A DNA stretch of 64,000 nucleotides, from NCBI GenBank assembly GCA_965248545.1, contig OZ252110.1, positions 3,410,001 to 3,474,000 of the forward strand, written 5' to 3'. The stretch's first letter is position 1. The number at the start of each line of letters is the position of its first letter. The notes under the pieces are model-generated. The model saw only the letters and a list, made by a program, of their open reading frames with translations, ran no database searches and had not been told where the DNA came from. This document shows, piece by piece, positions 51,663 through 60,841 of the stretch. The DNA is from Alteromonas_E sp965248545. Lineage in GTDB: Bacteria; Pseudomonadota; Gammaproteobacteria; Enterobacterales; Alteromonadaceae. The position numbers and the translations under genes were made by a program.

Positions 51663-52628
51663 TTACTGAACTTCTTCAGCGTCGCTGAATTGTCCGGCAA
51701 ACAACGGGCTACTGAGGTAACGTTCTGTGCCACTGGCAAGCAATACGACGACGATTTTGTCCTTGTTTTCTGGGCGTTCTGCAAAGCGTTTCGCTGCAAC
51801 CACTGCCGCGCCTGAAGAGATACCCGCCAGAATACCTTCTTCTTGCATCAAGCGATGGACCATATCCATACACTCTTCATTGGTGACCTGTTCAACTTCG
51901 TCGATGAGGTCTAGGTCTAGGTTGCCAGGGATGAAACCTGCACCGATACCTTGAATCTTATGCGGTCCGGGCGTCAGTTCTTCACCTGCTTTAGCTTGGG
52001 TAATGACCGGTGAATCGGTTGGCTCTACCGCGACTGAGGTGATCGCCTTACCTTGCGTGTTTTTGATGTAACGGCTTACACCTGTGATGGTTCCGCCAGT
52101 ACCAACGCCTGCTATAAACGCGTCAACTTTGCCTTCAGTATCATCCCAGATTTCTGGACCTGTGGTCTTCTCGTGAATTTCTGGGTTCGCAGGGTTGTCG
52201 AACTGTTGCAATAGAATGTATTTGTCTGGGTCTGACGCCACGATTTCTTGGGCTGCTGCCACGGCACCTTTCATGCCTTTAGGCGCTTCGGTCAAAACTA
52301 GGTTTGCACCCAAGGCTTTCAACAGTTTACGTCGCTCGAGTGACATACTGCTTGGCATGGTCAAGGTCAATTTATAGCCGCGAGATGCCGCAACAAAGGC
52401 CAATGCAATACCGGTATTACCACTGGTTGGCTCAACAAGTTCTTTATCTTTGGTCAATACACCGCGCTTTTCCGCGTCCCAAATCATGTTGGCACCGATA
52501 CGGCACTTTACACTGAAACTAGGGTTACGTGCTTCAATTTTGGCGTATACGTTACCGCTGGTTACGCGATTCAGTTTAACTAGGGGAGTTTTGCCAATCG
52601 CTAAAGAATTATCGTCGTAAACTTTCAT
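51663..52628 (-). CDS. cysK: cysteine synthase A
   Basis: O-acetylserine sulfhydrylase, PLP-dependent. 'PSFSVKCRIGANMIWDAEK' contains the PLP Lys and matches E. coli CysK very closely; 'VEPTSGNTGIALAFVAASRGY' is the substrate loop, 'GVGTGGTITGVSRYIK' binds the PLP phosphate and 'GISSGAAVVAAKR' follows. 321 residues. Probably under CysB. Confidence 0.96.
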   Translation of the reverse strand: MKVYDDNSLAIGKTPLVKLNRVTSGNVYAKIEARNPSFSVKCRIGANMIWDAEKRGVLTKDKELVEPTSGNTGIALAFVAASRGYKLTLTMPSSMSLERRKLLKALGANLVLTEAPKGMKGAVAAAQEIVASDPDKYILLQQFDNPANPEIHEKTTGPEIWDDTEGKVDAFIAGVGTGGTITGVSRYIKNTQGKAITSVAVEPTDSPVITQAKAGEELTPGPHKIQGIGAGFIPGNLDLDLIDEVEQVTNEECMDMVHRLMQEEGILAGISSGAAVVAAKRFAERPENKDKIVVVLLASGTERYLSSPLFAGQFSDAEEVQ

Positions 52629-52700
52629 TGTTTTACCTATGGTTTGTTTTTAACTGTCGAGTGCTTTATACACCAATATTCATATTCAAAAGTGAACAAG

Positions 52701-52710
52701 GTGTTAACAC
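52701..52710. promoter_or_regulatory. palindrome in the cysK upstream region
   Basis: GTGTTAACAC, a perfect 10-base palindrome, with outer AAAAGTG/CACTTTT pairing, plus an ATACC...GGTAT dyad at 52725-52742 between the divergent cysK and moxR genes. Candidate operators; no regulator is proven. Confidence 0.3.
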
Positions 52711-52818
52711 TTTTCGTAACATAATACCCATATGATTGGTATGATGGCGAAAAATCGAAGTGCTTTTTTGCTATATCATATAGATATTTAACCACAAGTT
52801 TGGAATACGAGGCGTTTA

Positions 52819-53655
52819 ATGGGATTTACAGGTACCCAAGATTACATAGCAGGTAAAGAATTACAGCTGGCGGTGAATGCGGCGATCACCTTAGAAAAAC
52901 CATTGTTAGTAAAAGGTGAACCCGGAACCGGTAAAACCATGTTGGCAGAACAACTGGCCAATAGCTTGGGTACAAACCTTATTCAATGGCATATTAAGTC
53001 CACAACCAAAGCCCAACAAGGCTTGTACGAGTACGATGCTGTGTCGCGACTCAGAGACTCACAGTTAGGCGATGAGCGCGTCCATGATATCGGTAACTAC
53101 ATCGTCCAGGGCAAACTGTGGCAAGCCTTCACGGCGGAACAGCGTCCGGTGCTGTTGATTGATGAAATTGACAAAGCCGATATTGAATTCCCCAATGACC
53201 TGTTACTCGAATTGGATAAGATGGAATTCTTCGTGTATGAAACGCAGCAGCTAATCAAAGCGACCCAACGTCCGATCGTGATCATTACCTCAAACAATGA
53301 AAAAGAGCTGCCAGATGCGTTCTTGCGCCGTTGTTTCTTCCATTACATTCAGTTTCCTACCCGCGAAGAAATGCAGGCCATCATCGATGTACATTACCCC
53401 AGTATTAAACAACGCCTAGTTGATGAGGCATTAAAAGCGTTCTTTGATTTACGCGACATTCCGGGATTAAAGAAAAAGCCTTCGACGTCGGAACTGCTCG
53501 ATTGGTTGAAGCTATTAGTGGCGGAAGATATTCCGCCTGAAGCACTCCAGAGCAAAGAGGGCAAAACCTCTATTCCGCCTTTATACGGTGCGTTATTGAA
53601 GAACGAGCAAGATATCCACTTGTTCGAAAAATTGGTCTTTATGGCGCGACGCTAG
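52819..53655 (+). CDS. MoxR-family AAA ATPase
   Basis: 278 residues. Walker A 'GEPGTGKTMLAEQLA', Walker B 'VLLIDEIDKAD', sensor 1 'IITSNNEKELPDAFLRRC'. MoxR-type chaperones act with VWA-domain partners in metal-enzyme assembly; the partner follows directly with one shared base. Confidence 0.92.
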   Translation: MGFTGTQDYIAGKELQLAVNAAITLEKPLLVKGEPGTGKTMLAEQLANSLGTNLIQWHIKSTTKAQQGLYEYDAVSRLRDSQLGDERVHDIGNYIVQGKLWQAFTAEQRPVLLIDEIDKADIEFPNDLLLELDKMEFFVYETQQLIKATQRPIVIITSNNEKELPDAFLRRCFFHYIQFPTREEMQAIIDVHYPSIKQRLVDEALKAFFDLRDIPGLKKKPSTSELLDWLKLLVAEDIPPEALQSKEGKTSIPPLYGALLKNEQDIHLFEKLVFMARR

Positions 53656-54836
53656 TGCTGGTCGATTTTTTCTTTACGCTTAAAAAGTATCGCCTAAACG
53701 TCAGTTTGCGCGAGCTTCTCGACCTGATCAACGCGTTAGAGCAACATGTTGTGTATGCCGACCTTGAGGCGTTTTACCACTTAGCGCGTATGGTGATGGT
53801 CAAGGATGAAAGTCAGTTCGATAAGTTTGACCGCGCATTTGCCGACTATTTTAAAGGTGTGCAAAGCGTTGATTTATTCCAAGCCAATATTCCTCAAGAC
53901 TGGTTAAACAACGCGATGAGTAAATACCTGTCGGATGAAGAAAAAGCGAAAATTCAGGCTTTGGGCGGACTAGACAAGTTGATGGAAACCTTGCAACAAC
54001 GCTTGCAGGAACAAGAAAAACGACACCAAGGCGGTAACAAGTGGATTGGTACCGGAGGCACGTCTCCGTTTGGTGCGAATGGCTACAACCCGGAAGGGAT
54101 CCGCATCGGCCAAGACAAAAATCGCAACTTCTCTGCGGTGAAAATATGGGAGAAACGCGAGTTTAAAAACTTTTCCAGTGATGTCGAGCTTGGTACGCGC
54201 AATATCAAAATGGCGCTTAGAAAATTGCGTAAGTTTGCCAGAACCGGCGCAAGTGAAGAGTTAGACGTGAATGAAACCATTGGAGCGACGGCTAAAAACG
54301 GTGGTCTGCTCGACATTCACATGACGCCTGAGCGGCACAATGCAGTGAAGGTGTTGATGTTTTTCGACGTCGGCGGTTCGATGGATGCCTACATTCAGCA
54401 GTGCCAAGAATTGTTTTCCGCGGTTCATACCGAGTTTAAACATCTGGAATACTTCTACTTTCACAACTGTGTGTATGAAGATGTGTGGAAAGACAACGCG
54501 CGCCGCGATAAAGAGCGTATTTCAATCTGGGAAATCATGCATAAATACGGGCGTGATTATAAAGTCATCTTTGTCGGTGATGCGACAATGGGCCCCTATG
54601 AAATCACCTATCCCGGCGGCAGTATTGAGCACTGGAATGAAGAGTCCGGGGCTGACTGGTTAAACCGACTTACCAACCACTTTAGCCAGTGTATCTGGTT
54701 AAATCCGCAAGCGGAGTCGCACTGGAATTACTATGCCTCAATTCAAATACTGCGTGAGCTAATGACCGAACGAATGTTCCCGTTAACATTGGAAGGCCTC
54801 TCCGATGGGATTAAGGCGCTTAGTCAAAAACACTAG
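53655..54836 (+). CDS. VWA-domain CoxE-like protein
   Basis: 393 residues. An N-terminal helical part, then a VWA-like domain with 'VLMFFDVGGSMDAYIQQC' (variant MIDAS: DxGGS) and 'VIFVGDATMGPYEI'. Family pairs with MoxR (CoxD/CoxE type) in maturing molybdenum or other metal enzymes. Starts with the GTG that overlaps the MoxR stop by one base. Confidence 0.88.
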   Translation: MLVDFFFTLKKYRLNVSLRELLDLINALEQHVVYADLEAFYHLARMVMVKDESQFDKFDRAFADYFKGVQSVDLFQANIPQDWLNNAMSKYLSDEEKAKIQALGGLDKLMETLQQRLQEQEKRHQGGNKWIGTGGTSPFGANGYNPEGIRIGQDKNRNFSAVKIWEKREFKNFSSDVELGTRNIKMALRKLRKFARTGASEELDVNETIGATAKNGGLLDIHMTPERHNAVKVLMFFDVGGSMDAYIQQCQELFSAVHTEFKHLEYFYFHNCVYEDVWKDNARRDKERISIWEIMHKYGRDYKVIFVGDATMGPYEITYPGGSIEHWNEESGADWLNRLTNHFSQCIWLNPQAESHWNYYASIQILRELMTERMFPLTLEGLSDGIKALSQKH

Positions 54837-54856
54837 TCAAACGGCTGGAGAATCTA

Positions 54857-55429
54857 ATGGAGATTGAACTGGCACTGCTTGCCGCTGGCAGTGCTAACCG
54901 CTTTGGCGCCATTAAACAATTGGCTGACGTTAACGGTAAAGCGCTGATTCGACAGGTAATCGACAACATTCCGAGTGCGTATTTCAGCCGCATTATGGTG
55001 CTGTTAGGGGCTAATCACGAGCGCATTCAAACAGTGTTACCAGCAGCCGTTGAACAATGCTTCGTTGAGCAATGGCAACGAGGCATGAGTGCCAGTATTA
55101 AAGCTGCGGTTGCGAATGCCGCATCCTCAACTACCCATTTAATGGTGGTGCTCGGCGATCAAATAGCGTTAAGCGCACAAGACTACGATAGTTTGATGCG
55201 AGCGAGCGGGCAATATCCAGAGCATGTTGTATGTGCGCATTATCAGGAGCGGTTTGCCGTCCCGGCTATCTTTCCTAGGGCCTACTGGCAGCAACTGTCC
55301 GAGCTAAGTGGCGACAAAGGCGCACGTCATTTGTTGGCAAATACTGATCAGATCGCGACCTTAGATATGCCAAGAGCCGCCATTGACATTGACACGCCTG
55401 AGCAGTTGCGGGCCTATCTAAGCCAGTAA
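54857..55429 (+). CDS. MobA/MocA-like nucleotidyltransferase
   Basis: 190 residues. 'ALLAAGSANRFGAIKQLADV' is the NTP-binding loop of MobA/MocA-type enzymes (Lxxxxxx RFGxxKQL), then 'LMVVLGDQIAL' and 'YQERFAVPAIFPRAYW'. These attach CMP or GMP to molybdopterin. Next to MoxR-CoxE, hinting at cofactor insertion, but no molybdenum enzyme is in the window. Confidence 0.82.
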   Translation: MEIELALLAAGSANRFGAIKQLADVNGKALIRQVIDNIPSAYFSRIMVLLGANHERIQTVLPAAVEQCFVEQWQRGMSASIKAAVANAASSTTHLMVVLGDQIALSAQDYDSLMRASGQYPEHVVCAHYQERFAVPAIFPRAYWQQLSELSGDKGARHLLANTDQIATLDMPRAAIDIDTPEQLRAYLSQ

Positions 55430-55570
55430 CAAAATTCTGGTAAATTGCACGCGAACTAGTGCTTTTCGATCTATGATAGCCGCGGAAGGTATTACCATAA
55501 CCTCCTACGTGTATTGATTCTGACACTTTGACCCTTACATCTTTTACATACACGTTAAAGAGTAAACCTG

Positions 55571-56230
55571 ATGAAAAAAGCGATAAGTATTGCCGTTGTT
55601 TTTACCGCATTGTTGTGGGTAATGCACTCAGCTGTGGTGTTATTTCATTGGGATCAATCAGTCTTGGGGATCATTCCCGGAGACTGGCTGCGTTTATATG
55701 GGATCGTCACAGCAACCGTTGCTCATGGCAGTTATGAGCACTTGTTCAATAACACGCTACCTTTACTGATTTTGATCAGTATGTTGTGGTACGGGTATCC
55801 GCAATCGCGCTGGCGTGTATTTGGCTTAGTGTGGCTGTTATCTGGCATCGGCGTTTGGCTTTTTGCACGTCAGTCGACCCATCTTGGCGCCAGTGGGCTC
55901 ACGCACGGATTGTTTTTCTTTTTGTTTACCGTGAGTTTATTTCGACGTGACAAGCGTTCTGTCGTATTGATGATGATTGCATTTTTCATGTATGGCGGGA
56001 TGATCATGACGATATTCCCACGAGAACCGGGTATTTCGTATGAGTACCACTTTTTCGGCGCAGTTGCAGGAGCCTTGGCAGCGTTTTTATGGCATCGCAA
56101 TGACCCTAAATACGTCGACAAGCGCTATGCATGGGAACAAGAGAATTACGTTGATGCTGATATCGAACGGATCGGTGATGAATGGAAGCTTGATCAAAGC
56201 CAGCGTGGCACTGAGCGCGAATACAATTGA
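55571..56230 (+). CDS. rhomboid-family intramembrane serine protease
   Basis: 219 residues with six hydrophobic segments. 'HGSYEHLFNNTLPLLI' is the HxxxN motif, 'LGASGLTHGLFFF' is the GxSG catalytic serine, and the His is in 'SYEYHFFGAVAGA'. The C-terminus is a charged cytoplasmic tail. Its last 37 bases overlap the convergent methyltransferase gene. Confidence 0.88.
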   Translation: MKKAISIAVVFTALLWVMHSAVVLFHWDQSVLGIIPGDWLRLYGIVTATVAHGSYEHLFNNTLPLLILISMLWYGYPQSRWRVFGLVWLLSGIGVWLFARQSTHLGASGLTHGLFFFLFTVSLFRRDKRSVVLMMIAFFMYGGMIMTIFPREPGISYEYHFFGAVAGALAAFLWHRNDPKYVDKRYAWEQENYVDADIERIGDEWKLDQSQRGTEREYN

Positions 56231-56802
56231 TATTGTTCGCCATACATACTGGTTAAATGTTGTTCCTCCAGCAACACCTGAAAATAAAGGGCGCTGATGC
56301 CAACGACAAAGCATATTAGCGAAAAGACGCTGGGCAACGCCATTAAGAAACCCAATTGTGCACTGGCGACGCCGATATAAGCAGGATTGCGGCTATAGGC
56401 ATATAAACCTTGCGTGATTAGATGACCTGATTGTGCGGCATCAATGCCGCTGCGCCAATCGTCGCGCATTTGGAAATGAGTGGTAATGGCCAATCCAAAG
56501 CCACCCATTAGCAGCGTGATACCAATGATGTAAGGCCCGAAGTGAGGCCACGAATATAAGCCGATCCATTGGTCTACTTCTGGCCATATCAAACGCAACA
56601 CGCAAACCATCCAAATGATCATTCTAAACACCCTAAAGGTCAGGTGATTCCACCAGTGAAATGAGTACCGATCACCCATATGCACATACTGGACGGTATT
56701 ATTTTGACGTTTATGCTTATTGATCACCACGACATAAAACACTGCAACAAAGGTATAAAACAGCGCGAGAAAAGGGCCCATAAATACGGCGACGGTGGAC
56801 AT
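56194..56802 (-). CDS. membrane methyltransferase, PEMT/ICMT-like
   Basis: 202 residues with about five hydrophobic segments. 'QGLYAYSRNPAYIGVASAQL' and the terminal 'LLEEQHLTSMYGEQYQLYSR' followed by 'SVPRWL' match the isoprenylcysteine/phospholipid methyltransferase family (SAM site in the RNP/EE motifs). Substrate unknown. Confidence 0.8.
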   Translation of the reverse strand: MSTVAVFMGPFLALFYTFVAVFYVVVINKHKRQNNTVQYVHMGDRYSFHWWNHLTFRVFRMIIWMVCVLRLIWPEVDQWIGLYSWPHFGPYIIGITLLMGGFGLAITTHFQMRDDWRSGIDAAQSGHLITQGLYAYSRNPAYIGVASAQLGFLMALPSVFSLICFVVGISALYFQVLLEEQHLTSMYGEQYQLYSRSVPRWL

Positions 56803-56949
56803 AAATGATAAGTTTTACATCGATCAATAATAAAATGAGTATAGCAAAGTCAACCGCAGATACGTAAATTACTGCCAACATTGCTATTGTGCCAGCGATA
56901 GTCGACAATTCGCCCTGTCGCAGTATTCCCACTCAGAAGTAGGTGTCAG

Positions 56950-57684
56950 TTGGAACCCAAACGGTTAAACAAATTTATTAGCGATTCTGGCTTTTGTTCG
57001 AGAAGAGAGGCTGATGCGCTGATTTCGGCCGGACGAGTAACGCTTAACGGCAAACAACCAGAACTCGGCAGCAAAGTCACCGATGCCGATCGCGTGTGTG
57101 TTGACGGTAAGCCGGTCAACGCCGTCAAAGCCGATAAAAGTGATCGTGTTTATATCGCGTACCACAAACCGGTAGGGATAACGTGTACGACAGAGCGCAA
57201 GGTAAAAGGCAATATCATCGATGCGATCAAGTTCCCGCAACGGATTTTCCCTATTGGGCGCTTGGATAAACCGTCTGAAGGTTTAATTTTGTTAACCAGC
57301 GACGGTGACATCGTCAATAAAATACTCCGCGCTGAAAATGCGCACGATAAAGTTTATCGCGTCAATGTCGACAAACCCATCAGTCCGCGCTTTATCAGTC
57401 GCATGGCAAAAGGGGTGCCGATCCTCAATACAGTGACCAAGCCATGCCAAGTGAAAGCGGTTGGACAACGCAGTTTTGAAATCGTACTAACGCAGGGCTT
57501 GAATCGTCAGATCCGCAGAATGTGTGAATACCTTGGCTACGAGGTGACACGCCTAGTCCGCAAGCGCATCATGCACATTAACCTCAAGGGTTTATCGGCG
57601 GGGCAATGGCGCCATCTGACGGAACAAGAGTTATCTGAACTCAACGCGGCTGTGGCTGGCTCGAGTAAAGTCGCGCCTGAATAA
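56950..57684 (+). CDS. rluF: 23S rRNA pseudouridine(2604) synthase
   Basis: 244 residues from a TTG with TAGGTG upstream. N-terminal S4 RNA-binding domain ('RLNKFISDSGFCSRREADAL') and pseudouridine synthase core with catalytic Asp in 'PIGRLDKPSEGLILLTSDGD' and 'LTQGLNRQIRRMCEYLGY'. RluF rather than RluB/E from the SEG and QIRRM forms. Its end overlaps the MATE gene by 44 bases. Confidence 0.9.
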   Translation: MEPKRLNKFISDSGFCSRREADALISAGRVTLNGKQPELGSKVTDADRVCVDGKPVNAVKADKSDRVYIAYHKPVGITCTTERKVKGNIIDAIKFPQRIFPIGRLDKPSEGLILLTSDGDIVNKILRAENAHDKVYRVNVDKPISPRFISRMAKGVPILNTVTKPCQVKAVGQRSFEIVLTQGLNRQIRRMCEYLGYEVTRLVRKRIMHINLKGLSAGQWRHLTEQELSELNAAVAGSSKVAPE

Positions 57685-59038
57685 TTTTCACGCGAATACC
57701 GAGTAACACAGCAGCGGCACTGAGCCCGACGATAAAGCCCACCCAAAAGCCCCGGGCTTGCATCGCAGGAACGATCCAATCGGTTAGCGCGAGAATAAGA
57801 CCGGTGGGCAAGCCAATCAACCAGTATGCAATGAAAGTGATAATGAACATCGCAGTAGTGTCTTTGTAGCCGCGCAGGGCATTGGCTGAAATAGCTTGAA
57901 TGGCATCTGAAAATTGAAACATCGCAGCTAACAGTAATAGCGGCATCGCGTACTCGATGACCGCTATTTCATTGGTATACCAGGTCGGAATAATGGCGCG
58001 AGCCAGAATAGTAAAACTGGCCGTGACCACCGCAATACACAAGCCTAATGACAGGGCCGACAACAAGGCAAACTTCGCTGCTTGATAGGCTTGCTTACCA
58101 ATTAGAAAAGCAATGCGAATCGATACCGCCATACCGATACTGAGTGGAAACATGAACATCAGCGCCGAAAAATTGAGCGCAATTTGATGCGCAGCGACCG
58201 GGATAGCACCAAAAGGCGCAAGTAATAAAGCAACTGCTGAAAATAAGGTGACTTCGAACAAGATAGTGCCGGCGATGGGAAGACCCAGTTTGATTGTGAT
58301 AAGCATCTGACGAGCGTTGGGCCAATACCATTGGCCGAACAACTGGATGTGACTTAATGTGCGACTAAATCGCGCATACGCCAAGGTTGCCGTCATCATC
58401 ATGACTAACACAATGGCGGTCGCCACACCACATCCTGCACCGCCTAATTGCGGGAAGCCAAATGCGCCATAGATAAACACGTAGTTAGCCGGAATGTTGA
58501 TCAACAGGCCCAGCAACGTGATTAACATGGTAGGGCGCGTTTGACTTAAGCCTTCACAAAAGTTTCGTGCACCTTGATATAAAGCAAAAGCCGGTGCGGC
58601 ATACAGCACAAACGTTACATAATCTGTGGTGATTGAACGAAGGCCCTCATCCATTGGCACTAGCGCGAGTAGGGGCTCAATAAATACCAACAGCAGGTAA
58701 ACTAAGGCACTAAAACTCAACAAGGTCCAAAGGGCCTGCTGCGTTGAGTAAGCGATTTTGTGCTCCTGCTGTGCGCCAGCCAGTCGCGAGATAATCGGTG
58801 GGATCGCCAGCGCGATCCCTTGGATAAACATCAAAACGGGGGTTGTGACACTAAAACCGATGGCAACAGCCGCCATGTCGTTGGCAGAATAACGCCCGGC
58901 CATGATCGTGTCAGATACACCCATTAGCATTTGCGTGAGCTGCGCAATCAATAAAGGCCAAGCCAAGCTGGTTAACTGCTTTAGCTCAGAAAAAAAATGA
59001 AAGCGCCTACTTTGACTCACGAAACAACCATTAATCAA
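57641..59038 (-). CDS. MATE-family efflux transporter (NorM-like)
   Basis: 465 residues with 12 membrane segments. 'AWPLLIAQLTQMLMGVSDTI' and 'MAGRYSANDMAAVAIG' open the first MatE half, and 'SIGMAVSIRIAFLIGKQ' opens the second. Exports cationic drugs with sodium or protons. No in-frame ATG exists near the start; a TTG at 59038 or GTG at 59020 are the options, with no clear ribosome site. Confidence 0.9.
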   Translation of the reverse strand: MINGCFVSQSRRFHFFSELKQLTSLAWPLLIAQLTQMLMGVSDTIMAGRYSANDMAAVAIGFSVTTPVLMFIQGIALAIPPIISRLAGAQQEHKIAYSTQQALWTLLSFSALVYLLLVFIEPLLALVPMDEGLRSITTDYVTFVLYAAPAFALYQGARNFCEGLSQTRPTMLITLLGLLINIPANYVFIYGAFGFPQLGGAGCGVATAIVLVMMMTATLAYARFSRTLSHIQLFGQWYWPNARQMLITIKLGLPIAGTILFEVTLFSAVALLLAPFGAIPVAAHQIALNFSALMFMFPLSIGMAVSIRIAFLIGKQAYQAAKFALLSALSLGLCIAVVTASFTILARAIIPTWYTNEIAVIEYAMPLLLLAAMFQFSDAIQAISANALRGYKDTTAMFIITFIAYWLIGLPTGLILALTDWIVPAMQARGFWVGFIVGLSAAAVLLGIRVKIIQARLYSSQPQPR

Positions 59039-59081
59039 TTACGAGGCGCGCAGTCTAGCCGAAAGCGTTTGCTAGGTCGAC

Positions 59082-60839
59082 TTAATCGAATCGATTACTG
59101 ATCCAAACCGTTTGGTAGGGGGCTAATTTGAGCACCACGTCTGCGACATTGATTTGGTCGCCGGTAATCAGATCAATCCAATGGTCAGTACCGATTAGAT
59201 TGATGTCCGATAACGCAACCGTTGTGGCAACATCGGTGACATTAGAGATACAAAATATGCTCTGTTGTCGATCCATACTTTGGCGCCAGAAGCCAAACAA
59301 GTGATCGCCTAGCTGCAGCGTAAACTGGGTCGCGTTGGGGTGGAACGCTGGCTGGGCCTTGCGCACCCTGATCAATTGCGACATGCGAGTTAACACTTTG
59401 TGATGCTGACTATTTGGATTGTCCAGTTGCTTTTCGAGCGCATAGAAATTCCAACGATGCCGGTTTATCGAACGGTTGTGTCCGGTGTTTTCAACCTTCT
59501 CATAGTCATTAGAGGTCGCCAGCAGACTGTGGATGTAAATACCCGGAATACCTTCTAGGCCAAGCATGATCGCATGAGCACAAATAAACCGATCGATTTG
59601 GTATTTGTCTGGCCCCTTTGTTGTACCTTGTAGTGCATCGAATAAAGTTATATTGATTTCATATGGTTTTTGTTGGCCCATGTCGGAGGTACGCCAACTG
59701 ATGCGCCCACCAAAGTTTTGCATGGTGTGAACTAGCGCTGAGATTTCCACGTCTGTTAGCAGACCTTCTGCAGGTCGCAAGCCAATCCCATCGTGTGAGG
59801 CAATGAAGTTAAAGTATGTGGTGCCATTTTGCGCCGGCGGCATACTCATCATCCATGCCTTAAGGTAGCGACAATCCCCAGTGATCAGCGTATTGACTAA
59901 CAGTGGTGGTAACGAGAAGTTGTAGATAGCGTGCGCTTCGTTGGCATTACCGAAGTAGGTAAGGTTTTCCCGATTAGGGATGTTGGTTTCGGTGATAATA
60001 ATAGCGTCTGGCGCGGTATTTTCGATCAGAGTGCGCAACAGACGAATCACCTCATGGGTCTGTGGTAGGTTAATACAAGGGGTACCAATCACCTTCCACA
60101 AAAACGCGACAGCATCTAGTCGGAATATGCTGGCGCCTTGGTCCAAATAATCACGGATGATACGCACAAAAGACAGCAGGACGTTTGGGTTTCTAAAGTC
60201 AAAGTCGACTTGATCGTGTGAAAATGTGCACCATACGTGCTCATTACCGTGTTCTGTTTTTGTTTCTTTCAATAGTGGAGACGTTCGCGGTCTTACTACT
60301 TTGGAAAGGTCATCATCTAGATGAGCGGTAAAGAAAAAGTCACTGCCAGTGCCAGAACCCTTAATGAAGTTTTGGAACCAGCGACTGCGCGCTGAGCAAT
60401 GGTTGATGACCAAATCGAACATGAGACCATATTCGGCGGCTAAATCATTGACATCAGACCAATCCCCCAGCGATTGATTAACCGTCGAATAATCAATAAC
60501 GGAAAACCCATCATCGGAACTGTAGGGGTAAAACGGCAGTATGTGCACTTTGTTGATGGTATTGACACAATACCGCTCAAGAAACTGTTTGAGCGTACCG
60601 AGCGGCTTTTCATCTTCCTGGATCACGCTATCACCATAGGTGATCATCATGATGTCTTGCTCATCCCAAAGGTTTCGATAAGCCGCCGGCCAAGCCGGCG
60701 GGTGTTGTTCATCGATACGCATGGTTTCCAGCAGCTGGTCAGCAATGGCCGCGTAGTCGTCCACGTCTACCACGTCGGCATAAATCAGTTCCAACTGGTG
60801 TGTTACTTTTTCTTTGAGGTGCACTAACGCCTCGCTCAT
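59082..60839 (-). CDS. GH13 glucosylglycerate (sucrose-type) phosphorylase
   Basis: 585 residues of the sucrose phosphorylase subfamily (GH13_18). Catalytic Asp nucleophile in 'IFRLDAVAFLWKVIG', acid/base Glu in 'IIITETNIPN', transition-state Asp in 'FIASHDGIGLRPAEG'. Sucrose phosphorylase is about 500 residues; the longer form resembles glucosylglycerate phosphorylase. Genomic context with GpgS, a HAD phosphatase and a glycerate kinase points to glucosylglycerate as substrate, giving glucose 1-phosphate and glycerate. It starts 2 bases after the synthase gene ends. Confidence 0.87.
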   Translation of the reverse strand: MSEALVHLKEKVTHQLELIYADVVDVDDYAAIADQLLETMRIDEQHPPAWPAAYRNLWDEQDIMMITYGDSVIQEDEKPLGTLKQFLERYCVNTINKVHILPFYPYSSDDGFSVIDYSTVNQSLGDWSDVNDLAAEYGLMFDLVINHCSARSRWFQNFIKGSGTGSDFFFTAHLDDDLSKVVRPRTSPLLKETKTEHGNEHVWCTFSHDQVDFDFRNPNVLLSFVRIIRDYLDQGASIFRLDAVAFLWKVIGTPCINLPQTHEVIRLLRTLIENTAPDAIIITETNIPNRENLTYFGNANEAHAIYNFSLPPLLVNTLITGDCRYLKAWMMSMPPAQNGTTYFNFIASHDGIGLRPAEGLLTDVEISALVHTMQNFGGRISWRTSDMGQQKPYEINITLFDALQGTTKGPDKYQIDRFICAHAIMLGLEGIPGIYIHSLLATSNDYEKVENTGHNRSINRHRWNFYALEKQLDNPNSQHHKVLTRMSQLIRVRKAQPAFHPNATQFTLQLGDHLFGFWRQSMDRQQSIFCISNVTDVATTVALSDINLIGTDHWIDLITGDQINVADVVLKLAPYQTVWISNRFD

Positions 60840-60841
60840 GC

